Assembly: GCF_017573505.1 (NCBI RefSeq)
Contig: NZ_JAGEOJ010000008.1
Coordinates: forward strand, 372,001 to 436,000
Source of the DNA: Actinomadura barringtoniae
GTDB lineage: Bacteria; Actinomycetota; Actinomycetes; Streptosporangiales; Streptosporangiaceae
Reading direction: 5' to 3'
Length of the DNA: 64,000 bases
Shown here: piece after piece, positions 9,250 to 19,423 of the stretch
Position numbering within the stretch: the first letter of the stretch is position 1
Layout of the letters: every line of letters starts with the position of its first letter
The notes under the pieces: model-generated
The model's input: only the letters and a program-made list of their open reading frames with translations
Database searches by the model: none
What the model was told of the DNA's origin: nothing
Made by a program: the position numbers and the translations under genes

Positions 9250-9790
9250 CCCACGGCCCGCCCAGGCCAGTGCCCGCCCAGGCCGCGCCTACCCGGGCCG
9301 ACGCCTGTCCGGGCCGATGCCTGTCCGGGCCGCGCCTACCCAGGCCGATGCCTACCCGGGCCGACGCCCACCCGCGCCGTTGCCCGCCCAGGCCGATGCC
9401 CGCCCGCGCCGCGCCTACCCAGGCCGACGCCTGCCCGGGCCGACGCTGGCCCAGGCCTGTGCCCGCACGGGCCGCGCCTACCCGGGCCGTGCATGCCCGG
9501 GCCGGTGCCTGCCCAGGCCGACGCCTGTCCGCGCCGACGCTGGCCCAGGCCTGTGCCCGCACGGGCCGCGCCTACCCGGGCCGTGCATGCCCGGGCCGGT
9601 GCCTGCCCAGGCCGACGCCTGTCCGCGCCGACGCTGGCCCAGGCCTGTGCCCGCACGGGCCGCGCCTACCCAGGCCGACGCCTGCCCGGGCCTGTCCCGC
9701 CCGGGCCGTGCATGCCCGGGCCGGTGCCCGCCCGGGCCTGTGCCCGCACCGGCCATGCCTGCCCGCGCCGGTGTCTGCCTGGCCCCCGGC
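9234..9790. repeat. 15/16-bp tandem array downstream of P450, with 94-bp higher-order period
   Basis: About 33 units of consensus GGGCCGATGCCTGCCC. The 16 bases ending at the P450 stop (9234-9249, CACACAACCCGCCTAG) match the next unit (9250-9265) at 12 of 16 positions in register, the stop TAG aligning with CAG. A higher-order 94-bp block (six units) starts at 9453 and repeats at 9547 and 9641, so recent block duplication overlies the older unit array. Confidence 0.88.
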
Positions 9791-9805
9791 GAGTCGGGGC
9801 CTGCT

Positions 9806-11302
9806 TCAGTGTGGTTGGCGGGTGATGCGGGCCAGGAGTGCTCGAAGGATGGCTTCGACGTTCTGGGCGGTGCCGTGCAGGGGGACGGTGCCGTGGCAGA
9901 ACAAGATGTTGCAGTCCCGTGGCGCGTCGGGGCCGATGCCGAGAGTGCCGAGCAGGATGGCGGGGTCGGCGAACTCGTCGGGGCGAACGTCGAGGTTGAA
10001 GGTCTGACGGTAGGGGCCGGGATCGGGGACATGCGGCGTGGTGATGGCGCGGCCGAGCAGGCGCATGAAGTTGTAGTAGAGCTCGCTGCTCGGGCTGGCC
10101 GAGATCAGGGTCTGCGGGTCGAGGGAAGCGTCCCCGAGCACCCCGGTCCAGGTGACCTGGATGCCGAGGCTGGGGATCAGGAAGTTGTTCTGCTGCAGGA
10201 ACCCGACCATGGCGTAGCTGTCGGACGGCATGCCTTGCAGCGGCGGAGCGGCAAAGGTCTTCCTCGATGGGATCGAGGGACCGACGCACGGGGCGTGGTT
10301 GGTCCAGAACAGGTAGCCATAGCACGGGTTCGTTTTCGTGGGCTTCGAAACCTGCCGCACGTAGCCGGGGGCGATGAGCTGCGTCGCGTTCCATCGGCCG
10401 TTGTTGAGCATGAGCGTGCCCAGCCGGGCGAACGCGTTCGGCGGCAGATAGAGGTTGGCGTGCCCGTAGGTGTGCCCGGACCGGTCCCGGAGCCAGAAGT
10501 AGTCACTGGCCGGAATCCCGATGGGGCCGAACAAACGTCGCTGGGCGAAGGTCTGCAGGTCCTGGCCGACCGCGCGCTGCACGATGTAGGCGAGCAGGTC
10601 GGGGGTGCGCTGGCTGTACTCGAAGTACGTCCCCGGCCGGTGCACGATCGGCAGCGCGAGGGTCTGGGCGACGATGTCCGGATCGGCCCCGACCAGGCTC
10701 GGCACGGCCTCGCTCACGATCGACTGCTTCAGCCCCGAGGTCTCGGTCAGCAGGTCCCGTACGGTGATCGCCCGATGCGCCGCGTCCCCTTGCCCCGCAG
10801 GCAGGTAGCGTCCGATCGGGGCGTTGGGGTCGAGCCTCCCGTCCGAGACGGCGATCCCGGCCAGCATCGACACGACGCTCTTCGTCGCGCTCCAGATGTT
10901 CCACGGCACCGTGCCGGTCACCGCGTTCCGCGATCCCTCCGCCACCAGGCAGTTGTGCCGGTACACCTGCACGTTCAACCGCAGCCGGCTGTCGGCGAAC
11001 GCGACCGCCTTGGCGAGCCGGCCCGGATCGAACCCCATCGCTGACGGCTCCGCCCGCCCCGGGCCCTTGCCCGCGGCCGGCATCCCACACGCCTGCACAG
11101 GCCGGCTCGCGGCCCCGGCCCCGGCCCCGGCGTTCGCCATCGCGGCGTTCGCCATCGCGGGGATCGCCGTCGCAGCGTTCGCCGTCGCGAGGGTCCCCGG
11201 CGCGACGTTCGCCATGGCTGGCGTCGACACCGCCGCCAACACCAGCGCGGTCGGTATCAGCATCGCCCGCACCAGCCGTTGCGCGCCCCGGCGTGCCACC
11301 AT
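9806..11302 (-). CDS. secreted beta-lactamase-fold serine hydrolase
   Basis: 498 residues with an N-terminal signal sequence. SATK (Ser138-Lys141) is the SxxK catalytic motif of class C beta-lactamase/penicillin-binding-type hydrolases, and EYSQ is in the place of YxN, which suggests an esterase or peptidase rather than a true beta-lactamase. Between the signal peptide and the domain lies a low-complexity Ala/Asn/Met stretch (ANAATAIPAMANAAMANAG) built from short DNA repeats. ATG 11302 has GGAGGG 5 bases upstream. It is divergent from a TetR gene across a perfect palindrome, so it is the likely target of that regulator. Confidence 0.82.
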   Translation of the reverse strand: MVARRGAQRLVRAMLIPTALVLAAVSTPAMANVAPGTLATANAATAIPAMANAAMANAGAGAGAASRPVQACGMPAAGKGPGRAEPSAMGFDPGRLAKAVAFADSRLRLNVQVYRHNCLVAEGSRNAVTGTVPWNIWSATKSVVSMLAGIAVSDGRLDPNAPIGRYLPAGQGDAAHRAITVRDLLTETSGLKQSIVSEAVPSLVGADPDIVAQTLALPIVHRPGTYFEYSQRTPDLLAYIVQRAVGQDLQTFAQRRLFGPIGIPASDYFWLRDRSGHTYGHANLYLPPNAFARLGTLMLNNGRWNATQLIAPGYVRQVSKPTKTNPCYGYLFWTNHAPCVGPSIPSRKTFAAPPLQGMPSDSYAMVGFLQQNNFLIPSLGIQVTWTGVLGDASLDPQTLISASPSSELYYNFMRLLGRAITTPHVPDPGPYRQTFNLDVRPDEFADPAILLGTLGIGPDAPRDCNILFCHGTVPLHGTAQNVEAILRALLARITRQPH

Positions 11303-11330
11303 CACGACCCTCCACTGTGCTCTCCGGCAT

Positions 11331-11349
11331 GTTTAACTCGGAGTTAAAC
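11331..11349. promoter_or_regulatory. perfect operator palindrome between hydrolase and TetR genes
   Basis: GTTTAACTC-G-GAGTTAAAC: 9-bp arms around one central base, the AT-richest spot in the region. It sits 28 bases before the hydrolase start and 14 bases before the regulator start, the classic place for a TetR-family autorepression and divergent-control site. Confidence 0.8.
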
Positions 11350-11363
11350 AGAGGTGCGAGAGG

Positions 11364-12023
11364 ATGACAACCGTGAGTTCTGAACCCGCACCGCGCCTGA
11401 GCCGGGGAGCACGCCCTAGCGATGACCAGTTGCTCGACGGCGCCCGTGCGGTGTTCGCCCAGGTCGGGGTCACTGCAGCGAGCATGGAGCAGATCGCCGA
11501 CGCCGCCAGGTGCACGAAGCCGACCCTGTATGCGCATTTCCGGTCGAAGCACGCCATCTACCTCGCGGCCCTACGGCGCGAGCTAAACCGTCTCCAGGCG
11601 TGGTTGTTCAACGCCTACGACCAGGCCGCCGGCCGGCCGGCCCACGAGCAGATCCACACGGCGATGGCCGCGATCTTCGACTACGCCGAGGACAACCCCG
11701 ACGGGTTCCGGCTGATCTTCACCACCGAAGCCGAAGGCCACCTGGCCGCGGTCACCGAGCTCATCACCACGATCACCACGAAGATCGCCGAACTCATCCG
11801 CGCCGAGCTCACCGCACTAGGCCACAAGCCCGACGACGACCTGCACGCAGTCGCCGCCCTCACCGTGGGCACCGCCATCGCCGGAGTCCAGCAGGCCTTC
11901 CAAGCGCCACCCCAGAAGACCCACGAACTCCTCGAGCTGGCCACCCGCTACACCGAACACGCCCTCACCATGCTCATCCCCCGCCAGCCACAACAGCGCG
12001 ACGTGCAGCACGACCCCGCCTAG
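11364..12023 (+). CDS. TetR/AcrR-family transcriptional regulator
   Basis: 219 residues. The N-terminal helix-turn-helix is clear (QLLDGARAVFAQVGVTAASM, then QIADAARCTKPTLYAHFRSK). The C-terminal ligand/dimer domain is helical and ends in a Gln-rich tail. It most likely represses itself and the divergent serine hydrolase through the palindrome at 11331-11349. The ATG at 11364 has a weak GAGAGG overlapping it. A 16-bp tandem array begins a few bases after its stop. Confidence 0.9.
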   Translation: MTTVSSEPAPRLSRGARPSDDQLLDGARAVFAQVGVTAASMEQIADAARCTKPTLYAHFRSKHAIYLAALRRELNRLQAWLFNAYDQAAGRPAHEQIHTAMAAIFDYAEDNPDGFRLIFTTEAEGHLAAVTELITTITTKIAELIRAELTALGHKPDDDLHAVAALTVGTAIAGVQQAFQAPPQKTHELLELATRYTEHALTMLIPRQPQQRDVQHDPA

Positions 12024-12715
12024 CGAGCCGAACGCAGGCCGTGCCGAACCCGGGCCGTGCCGAACCCGAGTCGTGCCGAACCCGGGTCGTGGTGAACGCG
12101 AGGCCGCGGCAAACGCCGGTCATGGCGAACGCAGGCCGTGCCGAACGCAGGTCGTGCCGAACGCAGGTCGCGGTGAACGCAGGTCGAAGCGAACGCAAGT
12201 CGTGGCGAACTCGGGCTGTACCAAACGCGGGCTGTGGCGAACGCCGGTCACGGCGAACGCAGGCCGTGCCGAACGCCGACCGTGGCGAACGTAGGCCGTG
12301 GCGAACGCGAGCTGTGCCGAACGTAGGTCATGGCAAACGCAGGTCGTGGTGAACGCGGGCCGTGGCGAACGCGGGCCCGTGACGAACCCGGGCCGCCGTG
12401 AACGCGGGCCGTCCCAAACGCCGGTCATGGCGAACGCCGGGCGTGGCGAACGCGGGCCGTGGCCAACGCCGGGCGTGGCGAACGCGGGCCGTGGCCAACG
12501 CCGGGCGTGGCGAACGCGGGCCGTGGCCAACGCCGGGCGTGGCGAACGCCGGGCGTGGCGAACGCCGGGCGTGGCGAACGCCGGGCGTGGCGAACGCCGG
12601 GCGTGGCGAACGCCGGGCGTGGCGAACGCCGACCCGCGCCGAACGCAGGCCGTGCCGAACGCGGACCTGTGGCGAACGCAGGGCGTGGCGAACGTGGGGC
12701 TTGGTGGGGCGGGTG
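12024..12715. repeat. 16-bp tandem array between TetR and uvrB
   Basis: About 43 units of GAACGCNGGNCGTGGC type in almost unbroken 16-bp register, with occasional 17-bp units. A 32-bp higher-order repeat (two alternating unit types) runs three times near 12430-12540, followed by six or seven identical copies of GAACGCCGGGCGTGGC (12541-12640), a sign of recent homogenisation. It separates convergent genes. Similarity of its first unit to the TetR 3' end is weak. Confidence 0.9.
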
Positions 12716-12736
12716 TTGGTGGGGTGCCGGTCGGGG

Positions 12737-14845
<2,109 letters not shown>

Positions 14846-14954
14846 GCTCAGCTCTCCCTGATCAACCCCGGCGGGACTCTCCTGATCAGCCCCCGGCGGG
14901 CCCGCTCGACCCGCCTCCCCCACTCTATGCAGGGGGTAGGACAATCGCCGGGCG

Positions 14955-15210
14955 CGCTTTATTTCCGCAGGTCGGACACAGAATTCCCGCAGGTCGGACA
15001 CAGAGAGCGACCACCTGTCCCCGCAGGTCGGACAGGCGGGCGGACACGAAAAGCGACCCCTTGTCCCCGCAGGTCGGGCAGGGAAACCGACCGCTCGTCC
15101 CCACGGGCGGGACGCGGAAAGCGACCGCTTGTCCCCGCAGGTCGGACAGGCGGGCGGACACGGAAAGCGACCGCTTATTTGCGCAGGTCGGATGCCGGGA
15201 GGGGCAGCGT
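14955..15210. repeat. composite array seeded from histidine kinase 3' end
   Basis: Six repeats of a 23-46 bp module containing CCGCAGGTCGGACA and AAGCGACCGCTTGTCC. Read on the minus strand, the kinase end TCCGACCTGCG-CAAATAA-GCGGTCGC matches the array copies TCCGACCTGCG-GGGACAA-GCGGTCGC, continuing into CTTTCC. The array therefore includes a copy of the last codons and of the DNA just past the stop. Confidence 0.85.
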
Positions 15211-16341
15211 GGCGCGGAGCGCGAAACCGCCCTCCTCGCAGGGGCCCGCGTCGAACGAGCCGCCGAGCGCCACGACGCGTTCCTCCAGCCCCACCAGGCC
15301 GTTTCCGCCGCTGGGCAGGTCGTGGGCGGGGGCGGACTTGGGCGGGCCGTTCTCGACCTCCACCTCGACGATCTCGTGGGTCAGCCGGAGCCGCACGAAC
15401 GCGTCGGCGTCGCCCGCGTGCTTGTGGACGTTGGTCAGCCCCTCCTGAACGAGGCGGAAGACCGTTCGGCCGACGGCGGCGGGCATCGGCTGCTCCTCCC
15501 CCAGCACCCGCAGGTCGACGGCGAGCCCGGCGGCACGGGACTGGCCGGCGAGATCGCGGACGTCGGAGATCGTCGGCGCCTGGCGCGGCAGCGCCTGCTC
15601 GCCCTGGCGGAGAACGCCGATGACCTGGCGGAGTTCGTCCAGCGCCGCCCGCCCCATGTCGCCGATCACGGCGGCCGTCTCGGCGGCACGGTCGGGATCG
15701 CGGTGGGCGACCGCGCGCAGGGCCCCGGCGTGCACGACCATCACGCTGACCCGGTTGGCGACCACGTCGTGCATCTCGCGCGCGATGCGGGTGCGTTCCT
15801 CGGCCCTGGTCCGTTCGGTGAGCAGATGCTGCTCCCGCTCCAGCCGGGCGGCGCGCTCCTGCAGCGAGGCGAGCAACTGCTTGCGTGCGCCCATATAGAG
15901 ACCAAGAACGACGGGCAGCGCGGAGAACGCCAGGCCGAAGATCACCTGGGCGGCGAGCGGCTGGTCGCGCGAGGTCGGTCCCGGGAAGATCAGGTACGCC
16001 ACGTACCCCGCCATCGCCAGCCCGATCGCGGTCCACCGCGACGCCGTGTAGGCGCCCAGCGAGTAGAGCATGACCAGGATGCCGAGGCCGCCCGCCCCGA
16101 GGATCGTGCCGAGCGTCAGCGAGACCAGCACCAGCGCCACCGGATGGCGCCGCCGCACGATCAGGGCCAGCGACATCAGCGCGCTGCTGATCGACACGAC
16201 CGTCGGCGGCAGCCAGAAGCTCTGGTCGGCGAGCCGCATCCAGACCCCGTCGAACACGGCCAGGCTGATCGCCAATGTCAGGTCGAGCGCACGGGCCTGT
16301 CTCGTCGGCCACAGCGCCGACCACCAGTCCCGAATGCGCAT
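15175..16341 (-). CDS. orphan sensor histidine kinase, HisKA_3/DesK type
   Basis: 388 residues. Five or six N-terminal membrane helices (to about residue 150), then a coiled-coil dimerisation segment with the phospho-acceptor His191 in REMHDVVANRVS, and a HATPase_c domain ending in GLVGLEERV. Such kinases normally phosphorylate a NarL-type response regulator encoded next door, but none is adjacent: uvrB lies downstream and an unrelated gene is divergent. A TATAAG box ends 8 bases before the ATG, so the transcript would be nearly leaderless. Confidence 0.9.
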   Translation of the reverse strand: MRIRDWWSALWPTRQARALDLTLAISLAVFDGVWMRLADQSFWLPPTVVSISSALMSLALIVRRRHPVALVLVSLTLGTILGAGGLGILVMLYSLGAYTASRWTAIGLAMAGYVAYLIFPGPTSRDQPLAAQVIFGLAFSALPVVLGLYMGARKQLLASLQERAARLEREQHLLTERTRAEERTRIAREMHDVVANRVSVMVVHAGALRAVAHRDPDRAAETAAVIGDMGRAALDELRQVIGVLRQGEQALPRQAPTISDVRDLAGQSRAAGLAVDLRVLGEEQPMPAAVGRTVFRLVQEGLTNVHKHAGDADAFVRLRLTHEIVEVEVENGPPKSAPAHDLPSGGNGLVGLEERVVALGGSFDAGPCEEGGFALRATLPLPASDLRK

Positions 16342-16349
16342 GACCTGAG

Positions 16350-16355
16350 CTTATA
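16350..16355 (-). promoter_or_regulatory. -10 box of the histidine kinase gene
   Basis: TATAAG on the minus strand, 8 bases from the ATG at 16341; predicted start of transcription is 2 bases before the ATG. Confidence 0.45.
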
Positions 16356-16375
16356 GCCCGTTTATGACCTCATAT

Positions 16376-16389
16376 GTCACCAATGTGAC
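16376..16389. promoter_or_regulatory. small inverted repeat in divergent region
   Basis: GTCAC-CAAT-GTGAC between the kinase and the divergent membrane protein gene. Short, so it may be chance. Confidence 0.3.
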
Positions 16390-16567
16390 GTGGACCACCT
16401 ACCGGCCGCCAGCCGACCGCCCGCCGACCGCCTGCCGACTTCGAACGCTCCACGCGCGCCCCCGCAACGGCTGCGTGCACGGGGGTGCGGCGGTCGCGCA
16501 GGTGGCCCGGCGACGGTGGTCTGGTTACGATGACGGCGCCACCACAAGGGACGGGGACCCCCAGACA

Positions 16568-17581
16568 ATGACCCGATTCGTCATCTGGTTCGGCAAGAAC
16601 GCCGACGCCGCGATCGCGCTCCTGGTGGCCGTCGTGGTGACGTTGATGGACATCGGGTTCCAGCTGCCGCACGAAGATCAGATCACCAGCAGCGCGATCT
16701 TGCTGGTCATGGGCCTGCTCGCCTCGTCGGTGCTGCGCGACCGCGGCCGCCGGGCGCCGGTGGAGGCCGAGGTCCGCGACACACTGCAGGCCTCGTCGGC
16801 GACGCTGGACGGGCTGACGGAGAAGCTGTCGCGGCTGGAGGAGTTCGAGAACGTCGTCTCGGGCACCAAACGGGCGCTCGAGGAGACCGCGGTCGTCCGG
16901 GTGATCAGCGGCGGCCAAGTCGGCGAGGTCCTCGCCGAGGCGCGGCGCGGCACCGACCGCTGGTTCTTCAAGGGCGGCACCGGCACCTACATCCGCGCCC
17001 GCACGCTCCCCGAGTGCGTGGCGACGGCCCGCCGCGAACGCCGCACGCTGCTGTTCCGCCTGGAGATCATCGACCCGACCAACGTGGAGGTCTGCGAGGC
17101 GTACGCCCGCCACCGCCGCTCGGTCACCGACGATCCGGACGGCACCGGCGAGACCTGGACGCTGGAACGCACCCGCAAGGAGGCGTACGCCACGATCCTG
17201 GCCGCCTGCTGGCACAAGCAGCGGTTCGGCATGCTCGACATCGACATGGGCGTGTCCGCGACGATGACCACGCTCCGCTACGACCTGTCGAAGTCCTGCG
17301 TCGTGGTCACCCGCGACGACCCGCGCGGCGAGGCGCTGGTCATCGACAACGACAAGTTCTACTACGGCTGGTACAGCGCCGAGCTCCAGATCAGCCTGGA
17401 CCAGGCCCGCCGCGTCCCGATCGAGCAGGCGCGGCTGGCGCCGCTGGACGACGAGCCGACGGTCGAAGAGGTCCGCAAGCTCTTCGAGGTGCTCGGCATC
17501 GAGCTCGCCCGCGGCTACACCGACCGCGACATCGTGGACATCATCCGCAAGGCCCTGCGGGCCAAGGACCCCTTCGAGTGA
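16568..17581 (+). CDS. membrane-anchored protein of unknown function
   Basis: 337 residues. Two N-terminal membrane helices (about 13-30 and 42-58), a short coiled coil (TLDGLTEKLSRLEEFE), then a soluble alpha/beta domain with distinctive motifs RWFFKGGTGTYIRARTLPE and LEIIDPTN followed by a helical tail. The pattern resembles phospholipase D-like folds, but I see no HKD motif, so activity is unclear. ATG 16568 has only a distant GGGACGGGGA. It is the first gene of a likely operon with a cupin and an IMPase: the junction to the cupin is a 17-bp array holding both the stop and the next start. I do not recognise a named family. Confidence 0.7.
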   Translation: MTRFVIWFGKNADAAIALLVAVVVTLMDIGFQLPHEDQITSSAILLVMGLLASSVLRDRGRRAPVEAEVRDTLQASSATLDGLTEKLSRLEEFENVVSGTKRALEETAVVRVISGGQVGEVLAEARRGTDRWFFKGGTGTYIRARTLPECVATARRERRTLLFRLEIIDPTNVEVCEAYARHRRSVTDDPDGTGETWTLERTRKEAYATILAACWHKQRFGMLDIDMGVSATMTTLRYDLSKSCVVVTRDDPRGEALVIDNDKFYYGWYSAELQISLDQARRVPIEQARLAPLDDEPTVEEVRKLFEVLGIELARGYTDRDIVDIIRKALRAKDPFE

Positions 17582-17645
17582 CGATGAAGCACCAGTGACC
17601 ATGAGATACCAGTGACCATGAGACACGAGTGACGATGAAATACGA
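17578..17645. repeat. 17-bp tandem array spanning a stop/start junction
   Basis: Four 17-bp units (17578, 17595, 17612, 17629), each GTGACSATGARRYACSA. The first contains the TGA stop of the membrane protein gene, the last the ATG of the cupin gene (17635). Every unit has TGA followed two bases later by ATG, so the original close gene junction was multiplied fourfold. Confidence 0.92.
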
Positions 17646-18492
17646 CGAGATCCTCGCCGAGCTGGCCGCGGGCACCGCGGCGGGCTCGCTCCCGGCGTGG
17701 GCGAGTCGCGTGCTGGACGAGATCGACGCGGGCGCGAGCACGGTGACGGCCGTACGGCATCCGCTGGGCTTCCTGTGCCTGCCGGTGGAACGCAGCGGCG
17801 AGTACGGCGTGTGCCTGCACATCTGGACGCCGGAGGTTCGCGCCGCCGAGACCACCACGTCCCCGGTGCACTGCCACAGCTGGGACCTGGTGAGCTTCGT
17901 GCTGTACGGAACGGTCCGCAACACCCGCGTCGCGGTCGAGGAGGCCGCAGTCGGGGTGGCCACAGTCGAGCCCGGCGCGGTCCAGGGTGCCGCGCTCGCG
18001 CCCGGCGCGGTCAAGGACATCGCGGTCGAGCCCGGCGCGGTCGAGGAGGCCGCGTTCGGGGCGGCCGCGGTCGAGCCCGGCGCCGGTGCCGCCACGCATC
18101 GGATCTTCGAGGTGGCGAGCGGCCCCGACGGCGACGAGCTGCGTGCCACGCCCCGTACGGTCCGCTACGCCGAGGGCGACGGCGGGTCCTCGGTGCACGG
18201 CACCGGCGACACCTACACCCTCCCGGCGGGCGTCTTCCACAGCACGCGCATCGAGAACGGCCTGGACGCCGCGACCGTCGCGCTCGGCCGCCAGACCCCG
18301 GGCGGCGGCGACCTGTCGCTCGGCCCGCTGGACGCGGCGACCCACCACACCCACCGCCAGCCCTGCGACCCCGACGAGGCCGTCCGCGCCGCCCGCCGTT
18401 CGGCCCGCCTGCTGGCCGCCGCCCACCCGCGCCGCCCCGAACCCGACTCGCTCGGGGAACGGCATGAACCCTGCGCTCATCGCACGACGTAG
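17635..18492 (+). CDS. cupin-fold (cysteine dioxygenase-like) protein
   Basis: 285 residues. Metal-binding cupin motifs are visible as HCHSWDLVSFVLYGTVRN and GVFHST; the family is close to thiol dioxygenases, with non-heme iron expected. An in-frame low-complexity insertion (AVEPGAV repeats, nt 17937-18090) separates the first cupin half from HRIFEV; it is built from short DNA repeats and is probably a disordered loop. The ATG at 17635 lies in the last unit of the 17-bp array, with GTG 17629 as an alternative; no good SD is seen. Substrate unknown. Confidence 0.65.
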   Translation: MKYDEILAELAAGTAAGSLPAWASRVLDEIDAGASTVTAVRHPLGFLCLPVERSGEYGVCLHIWTPEVRAAETTTSPVHCHSWDLVSFVLYGTVRNTRVAVEEAAVGVATVEPGAVQGAALAPGAVKDIAVEPGAVEEAAFGAAAVEPGAGAATHRIFEVASGPDGDELRATPRTVRYAEGDGGSSVHGTGDTYTLPAGVFHSTRIENGLDAATVALGRQTPGGGDLSLGPLDAATHHTHRQPCDPDEAVRAARRSARLLAAAHPRRPEPDSLGERHEPCAHRTT

Positions 18493-18532
18493 ACCGTACG
18501 CACGATCCCGACCCCGCGACCGGAGAGGCCCG

Positions 18533-19423
18533 ATGAACGCACCGAACGTGGACCTCCACCGGGCCCGGCGCGTGGCGGTCGAGGCCGCCGAGGCCGCCGG
18601 TGACCTGCTGCGCGCCCGCCTGACCGGTCCGCTGGAGGTGAGGCTCAAGGACGCGTCCGGCGACGTGGTGACCGACCTGGACCTGGCGTCCGAGACGCTG
18701 ATCCTGGACCGGATCGGCGCGGCCTTCCCCGGCCACCGGATCGTCTCGGAGGAGGCCGGAACGGTCGGCGGCGCCACGGCGGACGCGACGTGGCTGGTCG
18801 ATCCGCTGGACGGCACCAACAACGTGGCGATCGGCATGCCGGTCTGCGCGGTCGGCCTCGCGCTCTGCGTCGGCCAGACCCCCGTTTTGGGCGTCGTGCA
18901 CGAACCGGTGACCGGGCGAACGTGGTCGGCGACACGAGGCGAGGGCACTCTCGGCCCCGACGGCGAAGCCCTGCGGCTGCCGCCAGCACCCCGGCCCGGC
19001 CGCGCTGACAAGCCCGTCCTGGCGTGGATCCAGGGCCACGGCGTCGGCCCCGACGACCCGGTCGTGATCCCGCTGAAGCTGATGCTTGAGGCGCGCAGCG
19101 CACGCGTGATCCAGCTGTGGGCGCCGCTGGTCGGCTGGGCGATGCTGGCGCGCGGCGACATCGACGGGATCGTCGGCTACCGGCCCGAGCTGGTCGACCT
19201 GCCCGCAGGCGTGCTGATCGCCGAGGAGGCGGGCGCCGAGCTGCGGCGGCTGGACGGCCGCCCGTACGACCCGAGCATCGACCTGCCCGCCGCCGAGCGC
19301 GGGCTCGTCGCCGCCCGCCCCGACCTGCTCGACAGCCTCCTGGAGACCGCCGGCTCCGCCGCCGAGGCCGTCAAGATCAACGCCAACGGCGCCAACCCCG
19401 AAGCCGTCCGCATCGCCTGGTAG
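18533..19423 (+). CDS. inositol monophosphatase-family phosphatase
   Basis: 296 residues. Mg2+-binding residues of the IMPase/CysQ/FBPase fold are present: Glu73-Glu74 in VSEEAG and DPLDGT (Asp90, Asp93, Thr95). The second metal motif, usually WDxAAG, is here VDLPAG, still keeping Asp. It could act on inositol phosphate, PAP or another sugar phosphate; sequence alone does not tell. ATG 18533 has GGAGAGG 5 bases upstream. Third gene of the unknown membrane protein/cupin operon. Its 3' end is the first unit of a 16-bp array. Confidence 0.87.
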   Translation: MNAPNVDLHRARRVAVEAAEAAGDLLRARLTGPLEVRLKDASGDVVTDLDLASETLILDRIGAAFPGHRIVSEEAGTVGGATADATWLVDPLDGTNNVAIGMPVCAVGLALCVGQTPVLGVVHEPVTGRTWSATRGEGTLGPDGEALRLPPAPRPGRADKPVLAWIQGHGVGPDDPVVIPLKLMLEARSARVIQLWAPLVGWAMLARGDIDGIVGYRPELVDLPAGVLIAEEAGAELRRLDGRPYDPSIDLPAAERGLVAARPDLLDSLLETAGSAAEAVKINANGANPEAVRIAW

